64,000 nt of DNA, taken from positions 66,642,189 to 66,706,188 of the forward strand of contig CM042157.1 in NCBI GenBank assembly GCA_023376005.1, read 5' to 3'. The position numbers and the translations under genes were made by a program. The notes beneath the pieces were generated by a model, which was given only the letters and a program-made list of their open reading frames with translations, had not been told where the DNA came from and searched no databases. This DNA is from Doryteuthis pealeii (Eukaryota > Mollusca > Cephalopoda > Myopsida > Loliginidae). Each line of letters opens with the position of its first letter. Position 1 is the stretch's first letter. Shown here piece by piece: positions 25,301-37,300 of the stretch.

Positions 25301-28300
25301 ACTTTTGACTTTGTTACATTTTGCAAATTAAAAAAGATCTTTTTCTTAACTCTTAACATCCTGTTAAAGATTTTCCAAGTCCAGAGCCCCATTCCTATAA
25401 GGACTTTTTAAAAAAATTTAAAATGGCTAAAAATGGCCTTTTCATTTAAATTTACCTGTTATTCCATTTAGATTAAAGACTTCTAAATATGTTTAATATT
25501 ACATTTAAACAAAAGCTATCATTTGGTATGGATTAGGAAAATGAATGTGACTTCCAGTCAGGCGGTATAGGACGTTAAGAGTTAATTGGAATTCATACTG
25601 ATTCATTTTCTTTCTTTTTTTCAGAGTACCCAAATGGAGTCTAAAACTATTGTAAAGAAAATGTCCTCAGCAGATTATGTTAATCTTACAGACATGGAGC
25701 TAAAGTTTGAAATCAAAGAGGTAACCAATTACGTTTGATGATTCTTAAGTGAATTCAAATTTCCTAATGCTTTCATTTTGTAATAATTGTCATTCAAGTT
25801 ATTTCAAGTCAAAGAACAAAAAACTCACCATGATTGTCATTGGATTACTTGTTTTATTATTATATACCCTTTTACTCGGGTGTATATAATATAATATATA
25901 AAAAGTGTTGTTATGGGTCCAACGGGAGAAAATTCTATAAAAAAGGTTTGCCTGACGTCCAACTGAAACTGAAGACCCAACCAGGTCCCACGTGACTTCA
26001 CGTATTTCATGGGCTTCCTGTAATATTCCATGGAAAGTCCCGCCCGTGATATGAAAAGGGCCATTCCTTTAGAAATACAGGGTATTGACAATAATATTAT
26101 GCAACCGCATAGATTATGTAACACACACATATATATTTGTTTTTTTTTTTTTTTTTTCATTTACTTTTTTTTTCTCCATTTAAATATACACACATATATA
26201 TTTGTTTTTTTTTTTGGTTTTTTTTTCATTTACTTTTTTTTTCTCCATTTATAGGTTTGTATCAACATTGCTCAGACGCTAGAAAATAAGGAAGCGCCAT
26301 TGTTGCAATTCCAAATATTTTCTCTGGGTACCACCGTTTCAATGAGGACATTTGACATGACTGCAGGAGCCTATCTTGGTGGTATCTATTTGCAGCACTT
26401 TTCAAGTAAGTTCACTTTTGAAAAATCTGTTATGTTTTTCTTTTTTTCTTTCCATTTATTTAAAAAAAATGATCCTTTTATTAAATATTTTCTGCATGGA
26501 ATAGATTTAATGTTATATACATAATTTAACCTTTTTTATCACTAGAAATATATTTATGTATCCGTCTTTGCTGGTCGGCCCACACTGGCGTGCCCATGTG
26601 CTGGCTTCCACAGGAGGACGTCACTTGTGAGTTTGTCCTTGCTCCTCCAGCAGTGTCCTGCGTGTCTTGTCCATCTTACTCGGATGGTTTGGGTGAAAGA
26701 CATCGTCTGCTATAAATAAATTATCAGTCATATGGAAATACAAACTCACAGACACGTTAAAGAGACAATTCTTCCAGGCTGTTGTCATGTCAGTACTGCT
26801 GTACTGCTGCACCACCTGGACCCTAACGAAGCGACTAGAGAATAAACTAGATGGGAGCTGCACTTCATTCCCAAGTTCTTGATGTTATCAAAAAAAAAAA
26901 TGTCACAAAAAATCACGTTGAAAAACACTGAAACCACAGTAATTAGAATTTGGGAATCCAAAATTGCAGTCCAGAATGTTTTTGATTTAAGGGAAGAAAA
27001 AGGACATGCTACACAGAAAAAATAGAATAAGAAACAGTAGGCGAAAGGTACAGAGAGTGGGTGAGCATGCAGAAGCAATAACGCTAATCTGTTTCAATCG
27101 AACATAATGAAAAGAGGAAAAGAAAAAAAAATGAAAAAGATGAATTAAATCAAGATTATTATACTTTTTAGATATTGAAGTATTTTGCAATAGCTCTTAA
27201 GTAAACATATCAAACATCTATTAATAATGGAGATTCGCTTCCGGTTTTTATCTGTAACAAAAATTACGTCACTGCTTACGTCACATTACCCAAAATAATC
27301 ATAACAGAATAAATACACTCAAAATTTGAACATGCAATATTAGACAGTCCTCATTGTTTTTTTAAAACAAGTTTTAATAAATACATGACTGGTATTATAT
27401 ATCGATATATAGTTTGTTTTATTTTAATACATATTTAAAGTTTACATTTCAAATTGTTTTATTTTTTAATCCTTTAATGAATTTCATGATTTTACTTACT
27501 TAGGGTACAAACTTGCTGACATCGAATTTTTTACTCCCACCCCTCAGGCAATATGTTTCAAAAATCTATTTTTACATCGCCTGGAGGGTGTTTTTTTTAT
27601 TTTGTACTAGTTGTTATAATTAAATTATCATACTGTGATATATCCACAGGTCCCACTAGTAACTTATAACTACTCATATCATTATTAAGATACATAAAGA
27701 TTGTCTTGCAGAGGTTGCTTATTTTGTTGTTTACTATAATAATTTAATGTGTTTTTGTTTTATCAGGTGATCCAAACGGAAAAACTATACAACTCATTCA
27801 TACGCCAGAAAGTGCAAATACTAAATTGTTATCTGTTGACTATCTGAAGGTATTTATGTATTTTATTTACAAATTCATACCAAATGCCTAACATACTTAT
27901 ATCCTATATAAAGTAAATGGTGACCCATAATAGACTGGCACAAAAAAAAAAAAAAATTATTCATTTAGTGAAATAAAGGTTTGTTTTTTTTTTATAGTAT
28001 CTTTGAAGCATTGTGTGTATGTGTAATATAAAGATTTTTGAAGGCAATTTACAATGCAATATGTGTTGAAAATTATATTTATTTAACTTTTTTTTTCTTT
28101 TTTTTTTTTTATACGGCGTTCCTCAACTTCTTAAAACAACAAACAGATGATTACAATATCGCCGTGGGATAAGTACTATAAAAAAACACTTAGTACTTTC
28201 AATAACTCTGGAATTTTATTTTCCGAAAAATATTTAGAATTAAAAGAAAAAAAGTTAAATGAATATAATTTTCAACACATATTGCATTGTAAATTGCCTT

Positions 28301-28721
28301 CAAAAATCTTTATATTAATCTTTTGATACAAACTCATGAAAAAGTTGAATTTACAACATTTATGAATGAACTTGAAGCTGACTATTGTTTTATACAATTT
28401 TTATGTTCTTAATGAGATCCTAAAATTTTTATGTAAAATTAATCCCAGTATTAAACCTGAAACCAGTTAGATAACCAAATACTTCAACACACACACACAT
28501 ATATATAAATTGATATACCAAACGTGTTGGTAAATCCTCGCAGTGAGAAAAAACCCAGCAAATAGTTTGATTGTAAAAATATACTACCAAACATCAACTG
28601 GGAAGAAAAAAATTATTGTAAAAAAGAAAAGACCAAGATAATCGTACCAACAAAAAATAATCTATTAGTACAATATCTTGGCCAAAAGAAAAAACAATTT
28701 ATATGCATATATATATATATA

Positions 28722-28792
<71 letters not shown>

Positions 28793-28908
28793 CATACAAA
28801 CCCGCCAGGAGACTAAAGCTAATAAGTAAAAAGTGCTCAATCAGTCAGATCTTAGCCCTGAAGAGCATTAAGCGAAACTTTTAGTAGGTTCATCTGACTA
28901 ATTAGATT

Positions 28909-28964
<56 letters not shown>

Positions 28965-31900
28965 GTTTATTTCCTATAACTCCAGCATGAACAATGGGGA
29001 ACCACTCTTGACTGATAAATTATTTATTTATTTTCCCATTAAACTAACCCTAACCCCGTCTTCTTTTTTCCTAGTGGATAAATAAATAAATAAATAATTT
29101 ATCAGTGAAGAGTGGTTACCCTTTGTTTGAATTTTCAAATATTATCTATCATCTTCAAAAAAAAATAGAGCCAATCTATTAAAACTTATGTCATGTTTGG
29201 AATCTGCATCCTAGAGTTATACAGGGTGGCCCATAAAAGATTAACACATAAAAACAAATTAATCATTTAGTCTTTTGAATCATAAAATATAGTCCAAGAA
29301 AATATACTTTTAACTATTTGTGAAAAATGATATCTTGTAGATTGACTTCATTTTCACAGGTACAAAGTTGCATCTTAAGTCAAACAGTTTATATTGTTGT
29401 TCATTCTGGCATAGATTTCTCTATCCAAGTGTCAACTCTCATGGTCTCCCAAACACTGAGCTTAAATAGGCTGCTCTCTCTAATTGCCTTCCTCAAGGTG
29501 GCTGTTGATTGGTCAATGTAAATTATCAACTAGCGCCACTGTTGATCCTCTCCGAACAGGCAATTTTCCAAGAGTAGATAACTTGGTTATCTTAACATAT
29601 ATGACTTAGCTCAATGTTTCTGGGGTCAATCCTCTTGTCCCTGCATGAATATTATTCTTGAGTTGTAGCAATGTCTTAAGCTTATTCAAATATACACACT
29701 CCTTTAAATAACCACAGAAAAAGAAATCAGGCAGGCAAATAGATACATTATTCTCTAATTTAGACCATTTTAAAAATATTGCTCTAATAATCTCACTATG
29801 ATGTGCCAATTTTTGCAGCATATAACACACATTTGAATTTTAAATTACTTAAAAAAGTAATCACCTTCGTTTTTTTTTTTTCATTCTTCTAGGCTAACCT
29901 TGATGCTCCAGATTTTAATATGGTCTACAAAAATACAGAGCAGTCGATCTCTGTATCATTCTCCATGATGGAATTGTTATTGGATCAATCAGCTATTATT
30001 GACTTGTTACAATTTGCACAAAAACTCAGTCCACCTGAAGATACAACATCAGCCATTGAGAAGTCTGTAGAATCTACAGCATCCACCTCCAATAAACTGT
30101 ATGCCTCAACGCACTCTCTTTTCTCTTCTGACAAAAAAAACAAAGAAGAAGAAAAGAAACCGGAAACTAAAGCCCCCACCAAAAGTAAGTAATCAATTCT
30201 ACACTCCTAATTTGGAAATAATGTTTTCTTTTCTTTGAATTTTTGAGATGAGGCTTGATAATTAGTATTATTTGGATTATTGAGACTATTGTCCTCATCT
30301 TTATTGTTATCTGTACATTTCAGTCAATGTGCCTTCTGGCTTTCTTCAGGTATTTCTTTTCAAACTAACCTTCTTTTCATAATCGGGAGCCATCACAGAA
30401 CTTTGAACCCAACCTTTTATTCAATCCACGGGGGTATCCTGTTCTCATTCTACTAACCATAGCTGGGGTGTGCCGGAGGGCACATCAGCCAAAATGTTGT
30501 ACAGATAGCAATAAAGATGATGACAATAGTCCGAATAATCCAAATAATGCTAATGTTTTCTTTCTTCAGATGTAGTGTGTTTGGTTGGATATTACGGCAC
30601 GTCAACCCTTGTTGAGTTATTTTATGCCAAAGAAATTTTGTTTTATTCATTCTTGTTAGGTATTCAATTTAAAAAAAAAAAAATTTTAACACATTTTGAG
30701 TACTCTTTTTTTTATTTAACCCATCTATTGGATGCTAACAGGTACTACCACTCCAGGTCAGTGTGGACCTGGAAGTAATAGCGATGAAGGGGTACTCCAC
30801 ATTCCCCGGAGTTCCAGAACTGGAATTTTACCACTAGATGCAGTTTAATATTATACCCGAGACACTAAGATCCTCAGCCACTGCCTTTTAGTACATCATA
30901 TAGATGCTAGCGATTGAGAGACCAGCCAATTGATTGTAGTGGGCCTCTCCAACTTCCCATCAAGCCTAACTAAAGGCCAAAGTGGAGTGTTGCATGTCAT
31001 GAACTGCTAAGCCACGAGGATTCTGTCCTTAAGCATCAGAGGTTGCCACCCACAACCAACAGGTGGCTCCATTGGGGGGAATTTTGCCCCTTTGCAGAGG
31101 TGCAGTCGGTGTATTCTACAGCCCCAGTCGGCCAGGCAGAATGTAGTTTGTGGACAAGATTGTGGTGATTGAGTTGTCTGTGACCCGGGTACTAAGTGGT
31201 GCTATGACGTGCAACATTCCCCTTACTATAATTATCTTATGGCAAACACCCAACTCTTTTTATCATATGGGTGCTGGAAGGAAGTGACCGAGGGTCAACT
31301 ATTAGTTTATTAATTCTACCAATTCATTAATATATATGAAGTTAATGAAAATTATTTCTACTAACAAGGGTTGACATGCCATAAAATCCAACCAACCAGG
31401 CAGTACTGATATCTTTTTATATTGTAATGAATTCTTTTTTATATTTTTGTCATTTTTATAAAAACAAATACTATTTGTCTGAATTTTAGAGATGAGGCTA
31501 GATAATTTGGATTATTGTACTCCTCTTTACTATCATAAAGTACTGCTACCAATTTTCAAATGCAGTTGGATGGCAGTCCTTGCTAATGGCAGACAATTGT
31601 TGTATATACAGTCTGTTGCCAATTCACTTTTTTCCTCTTTTACCAAAGAGTTCCTTCATCTAAACGAAAGAGTCCAAGGGAGATAACTCATACTCCACAC
31701 AATAGTCCAAATAAAGTGCCCAACACAGAAATGTCAGGAGGATGGACAAAAGGCTGCATCCCCAAAAACCTACTGTATGGCGAATTAGTAGAAGGCTCCT
31801 GACCAGTAAGGAAACCAAGATGTCTGCAAGAAGATCATGAAGACATGCCAGATCAACACCAACACATGGGAGGTTGGTTTAGAAAACCGAGTGGCATGGC

Positions 31901-34286
31901 ACCTCCTTGTCAAACAAGGGACAAAAAGGAATGAAAAAGAGAGGAAAGAAGCCGCCACAGAAAAGAAAGCCAGAAGGAAGGAGAGACAACAGCAACTCCA
32001 GCAGGCATCACTGTTTGTTTGCAGTTACTACACCAGAGATTGCCATTCAAAAATTGGCCTGTTCAGCCACTCGCGCAGATGCAATTAAAAAAAAAAAAAT
32101 TGGACACTATGCCATCGTTTTTAGCAGACGGAAAGATGCCTACAAAAAATCCAAATAATACATAATGGTTATTTCCGATAAGTCTAACAGGATCAATATC
32201 TTGACTGATAAATTATTTATCTATTTTCCCATTAAACTAACCCTAAACCATAACTCTAACCCTCTCTTCTTTTTAAAAATATGTTAAAAGATATCATCTT
32301 AAAGTTTCATTCACAAAAAATATGTCAAAAGAAAAACCTTTAGAAAATTAAACATTATCACCAATTCATTTCAAAAACGTAGTCGGCATTAAATGATCCA
32401 TTGAGGTTGATATGCCGTAAAACAAGATCAAATCAAATCGAATCTCTTTTTTTTTCCTAGTAGATCAATTAATAAATAAATAATTTATCAGTCAAGAGTG
32501 GTTCCACTTTGATCATGTTAAACTTATAGGAAATAACCTACATAATTAACAAATAATTTAGAAAAATCTTTAAAATGATTTATTTTTCTTCTGTTTCAGA
32601 GAAAGGAAAAACTCGAGATCCCAACATAATTGACATCCAGGTCCTTGCAAATCTTGACACTTTATCAATTGGAATATCCTCTCCGAAAGATCTAATTACC
32701 AAAATAAAAGTAAAAGGTAGGTTTTCTTTTCCTCTGTTTTTTCTTTCATGCCTCTGAGGAAGGAATTTTGAGTCCTGATGTAAAACCTACAACCCAAGAA
32801 CTTTGCTGTCACCATCTCAGCTTGCTAGACTAGGACAGATTGAATCCCAGGTGTAAAGTGTGGAGCCAGTTCAGTGCACACCACACTTCACTTTAAAACT
32901 CGACTGCACAGGTTCAACAGACAAGTCGCACAAACATGCCTGCAGTCAACATAGACCACCCCCTTGATCTTCATTCACAAAGCCAAGCCATGATAACTGT
33001 TTTTCTTTAGGTTAAATGCCATAATTATATGGATCTGCGTATATATGGATATATGTGTTTATGTATTGTTTTGTTCTATATATATATATATATTAAACGT
33101 TCTATCTATTAATCTTCTATATTTTCTAAACATTAATATCCATATAAAATACGTCATATCTTTGTTAGCATTTCGTTCTCCGCCTATTCACGTTTCTGCA
33201 TGCGTCACCCTATGATCTTCACTTTCGATTTCTGCACATGCAATGATCACGTCATCAGCTTTCGTAAACCAACGCACATATAAAAATTAACGGTTAATAA
33301 CATCATATTCACACATTCACTATACACTTAACATTTCTCATTTTGTCCCTCACAAAAACATTTCTTAACAGTGTCCTGATGATGGTTTAATACCGAAATA
33401 CTTAAGTATTGACACATAAAATTTGATACAAACTATGATGCTTTTTATGAGATGCCATATATTAATCAGATATGCTTGTTTTGATATAGAATAGTATTAG
33501 TTGAAGTCAAATCTTATCATAATGGAGATCCGGTTTATTTTCTTTGTACCCCACTTGTACAGGTCAGGCACAAGGCCCTATTAACATGGGACCACCCACA
33601 AGCCAAAGCTCATAGGTGGCAGGTGGAAAAATTGTGTTCATCATGTCGGCATTCCCCCTCAAGGGGGCGCCTCAGGCACTGTGCAATAAACCCAGCCCTG
33701 CCCCATTAAATCGAGGGGCAGGTGTTCCCTGGGATCAACGCTATTAATTTACTCTCTAGCAGGTCCAGCATCCAAAGCTCACGTTAATGGAGATTCGGTG
33801 TTTGTCTGTAACCAAAACTGTCTCTGCTTATGTCACAATACCCTGAGGAATCGCGTAAGTTTATCAATGAGTATCTAATTTATATTCAAAATCACTAATA
33901 CATAGAATAAATCTTGTGTATTAACAATGTCTCTATGAAAATTTGATTTAGACTTGCCTCATGGAAATCAAAAAGGTGCTCAAGGTTACTGTTGGCAAGA
34001 TGGTTAATAATTTTGTGGGTGTTTACCAAGTCAGTTGCCAGATACTGGAGTTTCAACATATCCATACCCAGTGCAGCTAGATGTTCAGAATATGGTAGAT
34101 GACTGATGAAGGGTATTCACTTCTTTGCACTTTTCTGTACAGTTTCATAGAGGTTAATGTTCTGAGCAAATTAGAAGTTCTAGACTGGTGATGCAAATTT
34201 CAAGTGTGGCCACAACATAGCTATATACAGCTGAACTCCGGTTAAGAAATTGACATTGTGTCGCATCCTGCTCATGCGGAGGGGTT

Positions 34287-34338
<52 letters not shown>

Positions 34339-37300
34339 TTAAATAGAGAGTTCGGATAAATTGAACTTAATGGACCTAAATTCCACCATCATATGTCACC
34401 CCACCGAAAGAAAAAAAATACCAAAAATCAGGGACTTAACCGAATTTAATGAAATTTTCAGTGTTTATATATTAATGAATAAAAGATATAATGCACCAGT
34501 TATTTTATTTAAAAATTTTTACATTTTTAAAGGTCAGTTAATTTTGAACCTTGTATATCTTTGAGGCATAACATAGATTCTCAAATATACGTGGTTCAAA
34601 GTTAACTGACCTGAAAAAATGTAAAAGTTTTTAAATAAAATAACTGGGGCATTATATCTTTTATTCATTAATATATCAACTCTAAAAATTTCATTAAATT
34701 CAGTTAATTCTCTGATTTTTGAGTTTTTTGTTTGTTTGGTTTTTTTTTGGTTTTTTTTTTCTTTCGGCAGGGTGACATATAATGATGGAATTTAGGTCCA
34801 TTAAGTTCGATTTAACCAATAGTACAATGGGTCTCAAGTAAATTTAATGTTCTTAATGCTTTCATTTGTAATATTTGGCATTGTACTTTAAAACCTCGAT
34901 GTAACTTACATGCTTTTTTTTCTTTTTTTTTTAATTATTATTTTTGTTTTTAACTGACTTGAAAAAATGTAAAACTTTTTAAATAAAATAACTGGTGCAT
35001 TATATATTTTATTCATTAATATATCAATACTGAAAATTTCATTAAATTCGGTGATTTTTTTTTTTTTTTTTTTCTTCTTTCGGCGGGTGACATACGATGG
35101 TGAAATTTAGGTCCGTTAAGTTCTATTTAACCAAGAGTTCAATGGGTCTCAAGTAAATTTGAATTCCTTAATGCTTTCATTTGTAATATTTGGCATTGCA
35201 CTTTAAAATCTTGATGTAACTTACATGCTTCTTTTTTTTTTTTTTTTTTTTTTTTATTTTATTTTATTTTTTTATTTTTTTTTTTTTAGGTATAATGTCA
35301 CAATTCAAGTTGATAAAACATCAATTGGTGCAGAATTAAATTTGAATTTTTAATTAAATTAATTAAATTTGTTTAAATTAAATTTTTAATTAAATTTGTT
35401 TTAATTGAATTAAATTTGAATTTTTAATTAATTTTGAATTCCTTAATGCTTTCATTTATAATATTTGGCATTGCACTTTAAAACCTCAATGTAACTTACA
35501 TGCTGCTTTTTTTAAATTTTTATTTTTTAGGTATAAATGCAAATGTCACAATTCAAGTTGATAAAACATCAATTGGTGCAGAATTAAAGGACATTACCAT
35601 CTTCAATCCATCTCCAGGTTGCTTCTATCCAAAGGTGAGTGGAGTTGAGTGGTAGTACACGTTAGGGTCCCATCTATTGGTTAAATAGAAAAAATTAGCT
35701 TAAACGTGTTTTTAAAAAAAATTGAGTTTTAAAAGATAATTGAATACACATCAAGAATGAATAAAACAAAATGTCTTTGGCATAAAATAAGCCAACATGG
35801 TTTGACATGCCATAAAATCCAACTAACCAAAGGTGAGACAACTTCACTCTAATCCTAAAAGTGCTTTAAATGATAAATTATGCAAATTAATACAATTTTA
35901 CTACAATTATTTGGCTTATTGTTTTTGTTTTTTTTTTTCAAATTACTAATTAGGACTGAGACTATTCTAGTAGTGACCACTTAAAATGTAACAACAAAGA
36001 TGGCAGTCTTGTTGAAATACAATAATCAAAATGTACATAAAAAATAAAACTACAAGTGTTGCATATTCATGCAATGGAAGATGAACTTTCCAGTCAAAAG
36101 ACAAAATAGAAAGATGAAGAAATATATCTTTTAAAAAAAGGAAAACAGAACACTTCTCTTCCGGTCAAGAAATAGATAAAAGAAAAAAGGAACACGGAAG
36201 CAGAGTCTTCTGGTGAAGAGAAGGAAAAAGAAAAATATTTGAAAAAAAGGAAGTTGTCCGTTATCAGATCAAAAGATAAAAATGCGTAGGCATATTCATC
36301 GGATATAAAGACCAGAGGATTCAAGCCGACAGGTCAGACCCCAATCAGCAGCCAAGAGGACAACTACGCGTCTCCCGTCAGCAAACACCCCTCGGGCACT
36401 CATTGTGAACACTCGCCGCCTTCGCCACCCACACACCGACGAAAATAAAGACGGGTCCTATTTTTATATATACGTGTCTGTGGTTTTATTGAAGTCCAGT
36501 TAAGCGGCTATACAACAAAGATTTGAACTTTCATATGGTGTATACTAAATGATCCTATCATTTGTACAACATGAGCTGTCTTTTAATATTCAAAACTGCT
36601 TTACCGATAATGGTACTGTTTAATCTCCAATTCTTTTTATTCCCTTATCAAATTTGATATTTATCTTTAAACTTTTTTGATTTCAGGTTTTGGCCATTGA
36701 AGGCAGTGAAGTGCTCAAGTGTGACATTGTTGCTTATAATAATGGCACAGAAGGAAACAAGTTCTTAGATATGTCCTGTGTAGACACAAGTATTAATGTT
36801 ACTATGGGATGTATGCGCCTTGTTTTCTTAAACAAGTTTGTTAATGACTTGCTTGTAAGTATAGTTCGTAATTTCATTCATTTTCAGTTTAAATTCTCAT
36901 GTTCTTTGTTTAATGCTATAATATCAGTTAAATGGATAAGAGAAAAATTGAAAGTTAAGATGTATCAGGTTCCATTTAATTATTAGATTTCTTAACAGTG
37001 AATAAATTCTAAGCATAAGATACTTTTCTTCTTTCTTTTCTTTTTCTTTTTTTTTTTTTTTTTTTTTCTTTTTTTTCTTTTTCTTTTTTTTTTTTTCCTT
37101 TTTTCCCTTTTTTTTTTTTTTTTTTTCTTTTTTTTCTCTTTTTTTCTTTTTTTTTTTTTTTTTTCTCCTTTTTTTTTCTTTTTTTTCCCCTTTTTTTCTC
37201 CTTTTTAGACTTCTTAACAGTGACTAAATTCTAAGCATAAAATGTTTTTTTTTCTTTTTCTTTTTTCCTTTTTTTCCATTTCTTTTTTTTCATTTCTTTT

